NCBI RefSeq assembly: GCF_005503625.1 | Contig: NZ_SCMX01000043.1 | Coordinates: forward strand, 1 to 58,038 | Direction of reading: 5' to 3' | From: Cupriavidus sp. 2SB | GTDB lineage: Bacteria > Pseudomonadota > Gammaproteobacteria > Burkholderiales > Burkholderiaceae | Length of the DNA: 58,038 bases | Shown: positions 18,308 to 27,000 of the stretch, one piece after another | How positions within the stretch are numbered: the stretch's first letter is position 1 | How the letters are laid out: each line of letters starts with the position of its first letter | Notes under the pieces: model-generated | The model's input: only the letters and a program-made list of their open reading frames with translations | Database searches by the model: none | What the model was told of the DNA's origin: nothing | Position numbers and translations under genes: made by a program

Positions 18308-19711
18308 GTGGCCGGTCCGGTCCGACGGGTTCGACTCACGATCATGCTTGGCCTGCTGGGCGTGTCCATCGCTGGCGGCTGGCAGGTGTCCGCCACGGCG
18401 GCAACGCCGGTCACGGCGCTCGCGCAGGTGACGGGACCGCTCCCGGCACCCTCCTCCATACCATCCACCGCACCCGACACCACCCGGCACGTCGCGCTGC
18501 AGGGACTGAACATGCGAGAAGCGATCGGCATCGCGATCTCGCGCCATCCGGACATCAGCCGCGCCAATGCCGTGGTGGCGCAAGGCACCTCCGAGGTGGC
18601 CGTTGCCAAGGCCGCCTGGTATCCAAAACTCGAGTATGGCGTGCGGCCCGGCTATGGAGGCACCTTCGGCACCGGCGGCAACAACGTGGGCGCGCGTGCT
18701 TCAATCGGCGTCAGCCAGTTGGTCTACGACTTCGGCCGTACGTCGAGCAAGGTGGCGGCAGCCGATGCGTCGCTGACGCGCAGCCGGCACCTGCTGGCCG
18801 AAAGCATCGAGAACGTGGCCGCCAACACCGCCGCAACGTTCGTCGATCTCTCCGCCAGCCAGGAGATCGTGGCCGCAGCCCAGCGGCAGATCGAGGCCCT
18901 GACCGGCATACGCGGCAAGATCGGGGACCGTGTACGCGCCGGGTTATCGGTGACATCCGACCGCAACATGGCCGATGTGGCGATCCAGCGCGCGCGTGCG
19001 GACGAACTCAAGGCACGCAGCCGCTTCGACGTGGCTGCCACGCGGCTGGCCCAGTTGATTGGCGCCCGCCCACCGCGCGTGGCGGCATTGAACAACGCGG
19101 ACGAAGACGTGCGCAGCATGGGCGACGAGCGCGGCGACGTGGAGCAAACGCCGTCCGTGCTGGCGGCCGGCGCCGCCGTGGAGGCTGCGCAGGCCCACGT
19201 CACGCAGGCGGAAGCCGAGCGCTTTCCGGCGATCAGCGTCGGCGTCAGCCGCGCAGCGTCCACCGGCCCCACCAATGCCAACGACGACACCTGGATCGGC
19301 GTGCAGATTGCCGGCGACTTCTCGCTGGGCGGTCTCAACCGGCATCGCATCGCCGCCGCCAAGGCCGAGCAGCGCGCGGCCCTGGACTCCCTCGACAACG
19401 AACGGCTGCAGGCCCGCACCGCGTTGAACGCGGCCTCGACCGAAGCCACCGGTGCGTCGGCGCGACAGCGCAGCTTCGAGGAAGTGATCGGCTTGCTGCA
19501 TGCCTCGCGCGATCTGTACTGGCAGGAATACATGCTCAACAAGCGCACGCTGACCGATGTGATCAATCCCGAACGGGAGATTTTCATCGCGGAGCAGGAA
19601 CGCATCACCGCCATCGCAGACAGCATGCTGGCGCGCATCAAGGCACATGTGGCGGTAGGCCGGTTCGTGGAGTTGCTACGGGAGCAGGAACTTGGAAGCC
19701 AATCGCAGTAG
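18308..19711 (+). CDS. TolC-family outer-membrane channel of the adhesin exporter
   Basis: The product (467 residues from GTG 18308) has a signal peptide (VRRVRLTIMLGLLGVSIAGG). Two TolC-type halves follow: LNMREAIGIAISRHPDISRA and ASIGVSQLVYDFGRTSSKVA in the first, IGVQIAGDFSLGGLNRHRIA in the second. The YDFGRT and LGGLNR patterns sit at the expected strand/helix borders. It is the outer-membrane pore of the type I system. No ATG precedes the signal peptide in frame. GTG 18308 gives the best n-region; TTG 18272 is possible, and ATG 18344 would cut off the positive charges. It overlaps the ABC gene by 20 bases, implying coupling. Confidence 0.87.
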   Translation: MAGPVRRVRLTIMLGLLGVSIAGGWQVSATAATPVTALAQVTGPLPAPSSIPSTAPDTTRHVALQGLNMREAIGIAISRHPDISRANAVVAQGTSEVAVAKAAWYPKLEYGVRPGYGGTFGTGGNNVGARASIGVSQLVYDFGRTSSKVAAADASLTRSRHLLAESIENVAANTAATFVDLSASQEIVAAAQRQIEALTGIRGKIGDRVRAGLSVTSDRNMADVAIQRARADELKARSRFDVAATRLAQLIGARPPRVAALNNADEDVRSMGDERGDVEQTPSVLAAGAAVEAAQAHVTQAEAERFPAISVGVSRAASTGPTNANDDTWIGVQIAGDFSLGGLNRHRIAAAKAEQRAALDSLDNERLQARTALNAASTEATGASARQRSFEEVIGLLHASRDLYWQEYMLNKRTLTDVINPEREIFIAEQERITAIADSMLARIKAHVAVGRFVELLREQELGSQSQ

Positions 19712-21881
19712 TGACAAGCGCGCGCCGGACCCGCCGCCGGAGGTGACCGACCTCGGACGCTGGGCCGAGGCCATCCTGCTGGCCGCGCGGCACCTGGGCC
19801 TGCCCAATTCGCCCGAACTCGTGCGCGGCGCTGCGGCCTGGGCCGATGCCTCCGACACCGGCCGCGCGGTGGTGGAGATGGCTGCGGCAGCCGGTCTCAA
19901 CGCGCAGTTCGTGTCCTTGCCACCCGATGCGCTGACAGACGTGATGCTGCCCGCGCTCGTGTGCGTGGATGCGTGCTACGTCGGCATGATCGTCGCCGTA
20001 GCCGAAGGCCGCGCCGCGCTGCACGTGCCCACCGATAGCGGTGTGCTGGAGCGCACGCCCAAGCTGGACACGCTGCTGCGCGACGGCCGCCTGCACGTGC
20101 TGCTGGTGCGCGAGCGAGAGACCCCGCGTAGCGACCGTCTCGATGCCTACATGGCCGCCCGTCCACGAGAATGGCTGCGCGCGGCCTTCACCACGAACTG
20201 GCGCACGATGCTGGAGTTGGGATTGGGCTCGTTGTTCGGCAACCTGCTGGCCATCGCCACATCGCTGTTCGCGATGCAGGTGTGGGACCGTGTGGTGCCC
20301 GCGCGCTCGATCCACACGCTGTGGGTGCTGGCCGCCGGAGTGTTGCTGGCACTGGTGCTCGAACTGATGATCCGCACCGCCCGCGTGGCCATTGCCGATC
20401 ACTTCGGCAAGCAGGTCGATCTGAAACTCTCGGCGATGTTCTTCGCACGCGTGCTCGATATCCGCAACGATGCGCGACCGCAATCGCCAGGCACGCTGGT
20501 GGCCCAGTTGCGAGACCTCGAACAGTTGCGCGAACTGCTGACGTCCAGCACGCTCGGGGTGCTGATCGACCTGCCATTCGTACTGGCCTTCCTGTTCATC
20601 ATCTGGCTGCTCGGCGGCTGGCTGGTGCTGGTGCCGCTGCTCGCTATTCCACTGCTGGTGCTACCCGGCGTGGTGGCGCAGGTGCCGCTGGCGCGGCTCT
20701 CGAAGCAGGGGATGTCGGAGTCTGCGTTGCGCAATGCCATCCTGATGGAATCGATCTACCGCATCGAGGACATCAAGTCGCTGCAGGCGGAGCCGCGCTT
20801 CCGCAAGCTCTGGCAGCACACCAACGAAGTGAACGGCGAGGTGGGCCTGAAACAGCGTTTCCTGGCCGGGCTGTTGATGAACATGGCGCAGATGGTGCAG
20901 CAGATGGCCTATGTTGGCGTGCTGGTGGCTGGCGTGTACGGCATCCTCGACGGCGACCTGTCCTTCGGCGCAGTGCTGGCCTGCTCGATCCTGACCAGCC
21001 GGACCATCGCCCCGCTCTCGCAGATTCCCGCCGTGCTGGGCCGCATCCAGAATGCGCGCGTCGGCAAACAGGCGCTCGATACGTTGCTGACGTTGCCCGT
21101 CGATCACGAACCCGGCCGCGATGCTTATCACCGCACGGCATTGCTGGGCCGGTACCGGTTGGAGAACGTGGTCTATGGTTACGATCCGCAGGAAAAACCT
21201 GTGCTGACGGTCGCGGATCTGCGCATCGAACCCGGTGAACGCATTGCGATCCTGGGACGCGTAGGCGCCGGAAAATCCACGCTGTTGCGCCTGCTGGCCG
21301 GGCTGTCGACGCCGCAGCAGGGCCGCGTGATGTTCAACGACACACCCATGCCGATGATCGACGTGGCCGATGTGCGCCGCGACGTCGGCATCGTGTTGCA
21401 GGAAGCCAGCCTGTTCTACGGCACGCTGCGCGACAACCTCCTGGTTGCCGACCCGCTGGCCACCGACGACGCCCTGCTGGCTGCGCTGCGACTGGCCTGC
21501 GCCGATCGTCTGCTGCTGAACCAGCCGCACGGCCTGGACCTGCGCATCCGAGAGAACGGCGTTGGACTATCAGGCGGCCAGAAGCAGGCGCTGATCCTGG
21601 CGCGCACGCTGTTGCGCGCGCCGAACGTGCTGCTGCTCGACGAACCCACCGCCTCGCTCGATGAAGCCACCGAACTGGCCATCATCCGCCAGTTGCGCGG
21701 ATGGCTTGGCGGACGCACGCTGGTGGTGGCCACGCACCGCTATCCCGTGCTCGCGTTGGCAGACCGTCTGATCGTGATCGACAATGGCCGCATCGTGCGT
21801 GACGGCCCCAAGGATGACGTGCTGGCCGCGCTGCGTGGCCAGTCTCCCGCAACCGGCCCGGCCGTGCGCGCGGCGGAGTAA
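19692..21881 (+). CDS. Type I secretion ABC transporter/permease (LapB/HlyB-like)
   Basis: The 729-residue inner-membrane ATPase has three parts. Residues about 18-150 are a C39-like domain. Residues about 160-450 are a six-helix ABC membrane domain. The nucleotide-binding domain has Walker A GRVGAGKST near 522, the signature LSGGQKQ near 626 and Walker B VLLLDEPTASLD near 645. The C39-like part lacks the Cys expected in its first helix (AEAILLAARHLGLP), so it probably recognises rather than cleaves the substrate, as in HlyB and LapB. I use TTG 19692, which has AGGA 6 bases upstream and overlaps the TolC gene; GTG 19743 is the next choice. Confidence 0.92.
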   Translation: MEANRSSDKRAPDPPPEVTDLGRWAEAILLAARHLGLPNSPELVRGAAAWADASDTGRAVVEMAAAAGLNAQFVSLPPDALTDVMLPALVCVDACYVGMIVAVAEGRAALHVPTDSGVLERTPKLDTLLRDGRLHVLLVRERETPRSDRLDAYMAARPREWLRAAFTTNWRTMLELGLGSLFGNLLAIATSLFAMQVWDRVVPARSIHTLWVLAAGVLLALVLELMIRTARVAIADHFGKQVDLKLSAMFFARVLDIRNDARPQSPGTLVAQLRDLEQLRELLTSSTLGVLIDLPFVLAFLFIIWLLGGWLVLVPLLAIPLLVLPGVVAQVPLARLSKQGMSESALRNAILMESIYRIEDIKSLQAEPRFRKLWQHTNEVNGEVGLKQRFLAGLLMNMAQMVQQMAYVGVLVAGVYGILDGDLSFGAVLACSILTSRTIAPLSQIPAVLGRIQNARVGKQALDTLLTLPVDHEPGRDAYHRTALLGRYRLENVVYGYDPQEKPVLTVADLRIEPGERIAILGRVGAGKSTLLRLLAGLSTPQQGRVMFNDTPMPMIDVADVRRDVGIVLQEASLFYGTLRDNLLVADPLATDDALLAALRLACADRLLLNQPHGLDLRIRENGVGLSGGQKQALILARTLLRAPNVLLLDEPTASLDEATELAIIRQLRGWLGGRTLVVATHRYPVLALADRLIVIDNGRIVRDGPKDDVLAALRGQSPATGPAVRAAE

Positions 21882-21886
21882 CGACC

Positions 21887-23059
21887 ATGGACGCCTTTGC
21901 AACGTGGATGCGAATCGGCCAGCGCGGCGACGCGCCCCGCTACCTGTTGTGGACGATCATCGTTGCGCTGGCGATCTTCATCGCCTGGGCCGCGCTGGCC
22001 GGACTCGACGAGGTCGCCATGGGCGAGGGTCGCGTCACGCCTGCCTCGAAGGGACAGATGATCCAGAGTCTCGAAGGCGGCCTGCTGGCAGAGTTGACCG
22101 TGCGCGAAGGCGACGTAGTGAAGGCCGGCCAGCAACTCGCCACGCTCGATCCGGTACTTGCGCGATCATCGATGGAAGAAACGCTCGAAAAGATCACAGC
22201 GCTACAGGCCCGTGCGGCACGACTGCAGGCCGAGATGAACGATGCGGATACGGTGCAGTTTCCCGCCGAACTCGCGAAAGCGCCCGCCGTGACCGAGCGC
22301 GAGCGGCAAGCCTTCCTGACCAATCGTCGCGCTTTCCGCGAGAACGCCGGCAACCTGCGCGAACAGCTTCGGTTGGCGCAGAACGAACTCAATATCGCCC
22401 TGCCGTTACTGCGTACCGGTGCAACCAACGAAGTAGAAATCCTGCGTTTGCGGCAGAAGGTGGCCGAACTGACCACCAAGCTATCGGCCACGCAGAGCGA
22501 ATACTACGTGGCACTGAAATCGGACTACGCCACCACCATGGCCGATCTCGGTCCCCTGCTGAAGATTCGCGAAGGCCGTGCCGACCTGCTGCGGCGCACC
22601 GCACTGGCATCGCCTGCGCGCGGCATCGTCAAGGACATCCGCATCTCGACCATCGGCGGCGTGGTGGCACCCGGTGGCGTGCTGATGGAGATCGTGCCGC
22701 TGGGCGACCAGTTACTTGTGGAGGCGCGCATCAGTCCGCGCGATATCGCGTTCATCCATCCGGGGCAGGAAGCCACGGTGAAAATCTCGGCGTATGAATC
22801 GTCGGTCTACGGCACGCTGCCCGCCAAGGTGGACCGCATCTCGCCGGACACGATCGAAGACCAGGTGGACCGCCGCATCTACTACTACCGGGTCTATGTG
22901 CTGACCGACCATGCGTGGCTGGAGACGAAGGACGGCAAACGGCATCCGATTCTGCCCGGCATGGTGGCGACGGCCGAGATCCGCACTGGGCGCCGCACCG
23001 TGCTCGAATATCTGGTCAAGCCATTCAACCGCGCGGCGGAGGCATTGCGCGAACGGTAG
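21887..23059 (+). CDS. HlyD-family membrane-fusion protein of the adhesin exporter
   Basis: The 390-residue periplasmic adaptor has one N-terminal membrane helix (LLWTIIVALAIFIAWAALAG). A first half-lipoyl segment follows (GRVTPASKGQMIQSLEGGLL), then a long coiled coil (about residues 95-210) and the returning lipoyl/barrel domain (IRISTIGGVVAPGGVLMEIV, VKISAYESSVYGTLPAKVD). It links the ABC exporter with the TolC channel. ATG 21887 is 5 bases after the ABC stop, so the three exporter genes form one transcription unit. Confidence 0.93.
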   Translation: MDAFATWMRIGQRGDAPRYLLWTIIVALAIFIAWAALAGLDEVAMGEGRVTPASKGQMIQSLEGGLLAELTVREGDVVKAGQQLATLDPVLARSSMEETLEKITALQARAARLQAEMNDADTVQFPAELAKAPAVTERERQAFLTNRRAFRENAGNLREQLRLAQNELNIALPLLRTGATNEVEILRLRQKVAELTTKLSATQSEYYVALKSDYATTMADLGPLLKIREGRADLLRRTALASPARGIVKDIRISTIGGVVAPGGVLMEIVPLGDQLLVEARISPRDIAFIHPGQEATVKISAYESSVYGTLPAKVDRISPDTIEDQVDRRIYYYRVYVLTDHAWLETKDGKRHPILPGMVATAEIRTGRRTVLEYLVKPFNRAAEALRER

Positions 23060-23086
23060 GGTACGGCGACGCTGGCACCGATCCGG

Positions 23087-23104
23087 CGGCGAGGTTACTC
23101 GCCG
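23087..23104 (+). terminator. Possible terminator of the adhesin exporter operon
   Basis: CGGCGAG and CTCGCCG form a perfect 7-bp stem with a GTTA loop, 27 bases past the HlyD stop. There is no T run after it, so it may be only a 3'-end stabilising hairpin. Confidence 0.35.
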
Positions 23105-23201
23105 ATACAAATCCCGGCGTTTTCCACACAACCCGGATACAGGGCACGAGCAGGCTGCATGCATGAACCGGCCATCCGGCTCGTCGCCACCCCGTTAGGT
23201 T

Positions 23202-24095
23202 ATGGAAACACCAGACCGTCTTCTCCGAAGCTTTCTTCGGATCGCCGAACTCGAATCATTGTCCAAGGCTGCCGACAGCGTGGGACAAACCCAGTCGGGT
23301 ATCAGCAAGCAACTCGCCATGCTCGAAGCGCATGTCGGCAAGCCATTGTTCGTACGAACGGGGCGCGGCGTTGCGCTGACCGAGGCCGGATGCAAGCTGC
23401 AGGCGGCCGTAGAGGCGCCGTACCGCGCCATCGACATGGCGGTAGAGTCCATACGCGAGACTCACGGCACCACACAGGGCACGTTGCGGATCGCCTTCGT
23501 CCACACCGTCAACTATTACTTTCTGGCTGATGCGGTGGCGAGCTTCTTTGCGAACTACCCCGACATCAACCTTTCGCTGATGGGGCGCAGTTCGGCGGAC
23601 GTCGTCGCGCTCGTGGAAGCCGGCCGGGCCGATCTCGGTATCGCCTACGACACCGCTGTGGATACCGCCGGGCTGGCGGTACACCCGCTCTTCGAGGACG
23701 ACATGTGCCTGGTCACCTCGCGCACGCCCGATGCCGCACTGGCCGAAGCGGGGATCAACCTGCGCGAGCAGATACTTCGGCTGGTGGGATTTCCCAAGGG
23801 CTATGCGTTGCGTCGCATGGTCGAAATCGCGGGCCTTCAGCATCCGTATGTCGCCGAGGCCGAAACCGTCGATGCCATTCTCAAGCTCGTATCCCTGGGC
23901 GTTGGCGACAGCATCCTGCCGTCCCGGCTGCCGGACAAGCTGCTTAACGAGTACGGACTGAGCAAGGTGAAGATCCGGAGCCCGCTGCTGCGCCGACGCA
24001 TCGTCGTCGTCAAACGCACCGGCCGCCAGACCCTGCCGCTGGTGGAAACGCTGTTCCGATCCGTGCTGCAGGTCGCGGGTACGCTGCGGGAGTAA
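23202..24095 (+). CDS. LysR-family transcriptional regulator
   Basis: The 297-residue protein has the LysR winged helix-turn-helix at residues 1-60 (LESLSKAADSVGQTQSGISK, VRTGRGVALTEAG). A type-2 periplasmic-binding-like effector domain follows (GTLRIAFVHTVNYYFLADAV, SLGVGDSILPSRLP), resembling the CynR/NAC branch. Its target is not evident. It faces the same way as the adhesin operon, 142 bases downstream, and converges on the PRTase-HAD gene. LysR genes usually act on a divergent neighbour, and none exists here. ATG 23202 has only a weak AGG upstream. Confidence 0.9.
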   Translation: METPDRLLRSFLRIAELESLSKAADSVGQTQSGISKQLAMLEAHVGKPLFVRTGRGVALTEAGCKLQAAVEAPYRAIDMAVESIRETHGTTQGTLRIAFVHTVNYYFLADAVASFFANYPDINLSLMGRSSADVVALVEAGRADLGIAYDTAVDTAGLAVHPLFEDDMCLVTSRTPDAALAEAGINLREQILRLVGFPKGYALRRMVEIAGLQHPYVAEAETVDAILKLVSLGVGDSILPSRLPDKLLNEYGLSKVKIRSPLLRRRIVVVKRTGRQTLPLVETLFRSVLQVAGTLRE

Positions 24096-24125
24096 GGCGT
24101 TGAAACCCTTCGTGTTGCGTCCCTC

Positions 24126-25085
24126 TCAGCCGGGCACGGCTTCCCGCCATGTCGCGGCGTTGATCAGCATGCCTGCCTGACGCAGTGCATCCCACCAGAT
24201 CACACGCAATAGCGGTGCCGCCCTGGCGATAAAGAGCGCCTGCAAGGGATCGCTCTCGATGTAGTGCGTCACCCCGGCTCGCCGCGCGGCGTTCGCCTTG
24301 TGGGCTGCGGCCCCGGCAGGCGTTCCATCGTAGCCGTCCGGCCGCATCATCAGATCCAGGTGGCCATAGCCGTGCCGATCGAGCCATGCCTGGGTGCGCG
24401 CCCGGTCGACGCTGGGCCGCCCCGTGATGACGGCCCTGACGTTCTCGAAATCGACGGACGGCACGACCTCGAAGGGTAGTAGCGCATCGCGTTCCTGCAA
24501 CGCTGCGGCCAGGTCTTCGTCGTATCGGGAAAGCGGGATGTCGGGTAGCAGGATGCCGTCCAGGTCGATGGCGTAGCGCGCATATTCGTGATCGTCGCGC
24601 ATGCCCTCCGCAGCACCCGCCTCGACGCGCGACCAGTCGTCCCGATAACGTTCCGTATAGGCTTGGCGCTCCCACGGAAACATCGTGAAGAACCCCGTCG
24701 AGTCGTTGGCATAGTCGGGGCGAATCCGGCTGATCTCGTCGAACGCCCCGGTCAACGTCTTGACCACAAGGCCATGCCGCTCCAGGAACGCGATGCAGTC
24801 GACCAGCGTGAACCCGCGGCCCGCAATATCCTCGCAGAGCAGCACCTTCGTTCCCGGCGGCGGCAGCGGCCCGGCCGAGTTCCACAACACGCGGCGGGTC
24901 GGCCGGTCGTAGGCCAGAAATGCCACCGGCGCGCCAATCGCGTGCGAGACCATCAACGCGAGGGGAGCGCCGCCTCGCAATATGCCGATGCTGGCGCCGA
25001 ATTTTTCTTCGAGCAGCATGGGTTGGAGGGACTCGATCCACTGGTCGAGTTGGTCGTACGTCAACGTCAGAACCGGTTTTTCCAA
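24126..25085 (-). CDS. Phosphoribosyltransferase-HAD phosphatase fusion protein
   Basis: The 319-residue protein joins two enzyme folds. The first half is a type I PRTase: GILRGGAPLALMVSHAIG and the PRPP loop VLLCEDIAGRGFTL near residues 80-93. The second half is a small HAD-type domain: motif I YAIDLDGILLPD near residue 170, motif II VITGRPSVDRART, and a Lys followed by THYIESDPLQALF for motifs III/IV. Both active sites look intact, so it may process a nucleotide or nucleobase ribosyl phosphate. The substrate is unknown. The start appears to be TTG 25085, since an in-frame TGA lies 10 codons upstream and no ATG fits. It converges on lysR with a 30-base gap. Confidence 0.75.
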   Translation of the reverse strand: MEKPVLTLTYDQLDQWIESLQPMLLEEKFGASIGILRGGAPLALMVSHAIGAPVAFLAYDRPTRRVLWNSAGPLPPPGTKVLLCEDIAGRGFTLVDCIAFLERHGLVVKTLTGAFDEISRIRPDYANDSTGFFTMFPWERQAYTERYRDDWSRVEAGAAEGMRDDHEYARYAIDLDGILLPDIPLSRYDEDLAAALQERDALLPFEVVPSVDFENVRAVITGRPSVDRARTQAWLDRHGYGHLDLMMRPDGYDGTPAGAAAHKANAARRAGVTHYIESDPLQALFIARAAPLLRVIWWDALRQAGMLINAATWREAVPG

Positions 25086-25212
25086 TGCTATGAGTGTCTT
25101 GGTGAAACGCGGATGTCAGTATGGCGTGCCGGGTCATCGCGAGCCACGCACGTACATTCATCTCGGCTATCGCCTTCCGGCATAACGTCCACCCCCGGCA
25201 TTGGCACCGGGA

Positions 25213-26298
25213 TCAGAACAGGCTCCCTTGCGGGGACGGCGGCACCGGCACACTGAACAGATCGAGTCGCAGCGGGGGGCGCTCCTTGTTGAGACCGAAT
25301 CGACGGCAGGCTTGTTGGAATCTCTTTTCCACGAGTTCGGCAAAGATGCCCGTGCCGCGCATCCGCTGCCCGAACGTGGAGTCGTTCTGCCGGCCATCGC
25401 GGATCTGCTCGATGAGGCTTAGCACATGGCGCTTGCGGCCCGGATAATGCTGCTCGAGCCATTCGACGAAAATATCGCGCACCTCCAGTGGCAACCGCAG
25501 CATCACGTAGCCGGCGGACGCAGCGCCAGCCTCGGCGGCGGCTTCGAGGATGCGTTCGATCTCGGTATCGGTCAGCGCCGGAATGATCGGGGCCACCATG
25601 ACGCCGGTGGGAATGCCCGCGTCGGCCAGTCGCCGGATGCCTTCGAGCCGTCGCGCAGGCGTGTTGGCGCGCGGCTCCAGCCTGCGTGCGATATCGACGG
25701 ACAACGACGTGACCGAGATGTAGACCCGCGCGAGTCCCTTTTCGGCCATGCGGGCAAGGATGTCGATGTCGCGCGTCACCAGCGCGGACTTCGTCGTGAT
25801 CGCCACCGGGTGGTTGAATGCTTCGAGTACTTCGAGAACGGAGCGCGCCAGGCCCATCTCCCGCTCGATCGGCTGATAGGGATCAGTATTGGTGCCGATG
25901 GCAATGACGGACGGCTGGTAGGACTTCTTCGACAGTTCCTTGCGCAGCAGTTCGGCAGCGTTGGGCTTGGCGAAGAGCCGGGTCTCGAAATCGAGCCCGG
26001 GCGACAAGCCCATATAGGCGTGCGTCGGACGGGCAAAGCAGTAGGAGCAGCCATGCTCGCAGCCGCGATAGACGTTGATCGACTGGTCGAAAGGCAAGTC
26101 CGGCGACTGGTTGTGCGTGATGATCGACCGGACGGTCTCGATCGTTACCGTGGTGCGGGGCACGGTGCGCTCACCATGGGCTTCGATCTCGCCAGCCAGT
26201 CCGTCGAGGTCCACCTCGCGCTGCCAGCCGTCGAAACGGGATTCCACATTGGACGTGGCGCCCCTGCCCTTCTGGGCCTGCGCGCGGTATGAGGGCAT
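25213..26298 (-). CDS. PA0069-family radical SAM protein (SplB-like)
   Basis: The 361-residue protein has the radical SAM cluster motif C-x3-C-x2-C as YRGCEHGCSYCFARPTH near residues 78-93. A TIM-barrel body follows with VIAIGTNTDPYQPIEREMG and RVYISVTSLSVDIARRLEPR. This is the PA0069/Rv2578c family, related to spore photoproduct lyase, whose biochemical role is not established. The start at 26298 has GGGGAA upstream. A perfect LexA-type box lies 31 bases before the ATG, so it is probably induced by DNA damage. Together with the fold this suggests a DNA-repair-linked role, which is inference. Confidence 0.9.
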   Translation of the reverse strand: MPSYRAQAQKGRGATSNVESRFDGWQREVDLDGLAGEIEAHGERTVPRTTVTIETVRSIITHNQSPDLPFDQSINVYRGCEHGCSYCFARPTHAYMGLSPGLDFETRLFAKPNAAELLRKELSKKSYQPSVIAIGTNTDPYQPIEREMGLARSVLEVLEAFNHPVAITTKSALVTRDIDILARMAEKGLARVYISVTSLSVDIARRLEPRANTPARRLEGIRRLADAGIPTGVMVAPIIPALTDTEIERILEAAAEAGAASAGYVMLRLPLEVRDIFVEWLEQHYPGRKRHVLSLIEQIRDGRQNDSTFGQRMRGTGIFAELVEKRFQQACRRFGLNKERPPLRLDLFSVPVPPSPQGSLF

Positions 26299-26329
26299 GG
26301 GATTTCCCCTTGGCGGGACATCAAACGAA

Positions 26330-26349
26330 TACTGTATAAATATACAGTA
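26330..26349 (-). promoter_or_regulatory. LexA (SOS) box upstream of the radical SAM gene
   Basis: TACTGTATAAATATACAGTA is a perfect match to the gamma/beta-proteobacterial SOS box: CTGT, eight A/T bases, ACAG, with flanking TA. It is 31 bases upstream of the radical SAM start, overlapping its likely promoter. It also lies 27 bases past the dadR stop on the same strand, so it should not affect dadR. Confidence 0.9.
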
Positions 26350-26375
26350 TTCCCCCTGCCACCCAAACCCATTTT

Positions 26376-26891
26376 TCAGGCCATGCCGGGTCCGCCACCC
26401 TCACGGGGCTCCACCAGAATAGCGAGCGTCTCCTTGATCTCCTCCATCACCACGTAGCTCTTGGACTGCGCCGCTCCAGGCAACTGCAGCAGGATATCGC
26501 CGAGCAGCCGGCGGTACTCGCCGATCTCGCGGATACGCGCCTTGATCAGGTAATCGAAATCGCCCGAGACCAGGTGGCACTCCAGCACCTCGGGAATGCG
26601 CAGCACCTCGCGGCGGAACTGCTCGAACATGTTGCCGGACTTGTTGCCTAGCGAAATCTCCACGAATACCAGCAGCGCGCTGCCGAGCAACGCCGGATTC
26701 AGCCGTGCGTAGTAACCCATGATGACCCCGTCACGTTCGAGCCGCTTCACGCGCTCGATGCATGGCGTGATGGTCAGCCCCACCGCCTCGGCGAGGTCTT
26801 TCATCGAGATCCGGCCATCGGCCTGAAGTACCTCCAGGATCTTGCGATCCAGCCGGTCCAGTGCCCGTATCGGTTGACGGCTCGTTCTCAT
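26376..26891 (-). CDS. dadR: Lrp/AsnC-family regulator, likely DadR
   Basis: The 171-residue protein has an Lrp-type helix-turn-helix (LDRLDRKILEVLQADGRISM, DLAEAVGLTITPCIERVKRL) and a C-terminal RAM domain for amino-acid sensing (VLECHLVSGDFDYLIKARI). It is divergent from the D-amino-acid dehydrogenase gene with a 109-bp gap, the arrangement of the known alanine-responsive activator DadR. The symbol is based on this context. Confidence 0.85.
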   Translation of the reverse strand: MRTSRQPIRALDRLDRKILEVLQADGRISMKDLAEAVGLTITPCIERVKRLERDGVIMGYYARLNPALLGSALLVFVEISLGNKSGNMFEQFRREVLRIPEVLECHLVSGDFDYLIKARIREIGEYRRLLGDILLQLPGAAQSKSYVVMEEIKETLAILVEPREGGGPGMA

Positions 26892-26924
26892 GATTTTTTC
26901 CTGTTTCCGTAAAAAGTTCAGAAA

Positions 26925-26948
26925 CTATGACTGGATAAAAGTCCATAG
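26925..26948. promoter_or_regulatory. Imperfect palindrome between dadR and dadA
   Basis: CTATGACT (26925-26932) and AGTCCATAG (26940-26948) form an interrupted dyad in the AT-rich 109-bp divergent gap. TATAGA at 26949-26954 could be the dadA -10 box. An Lrp-type regulator would be expected to bind such A/T-centred dyads. The precise operator is not proven. Confidence 0.45.
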
Positions 26949-27000
26949 TATAGAAGCGAATTCTTAGACAGATTGTTTTTGCAGTACGGAGCCCCCGAAA

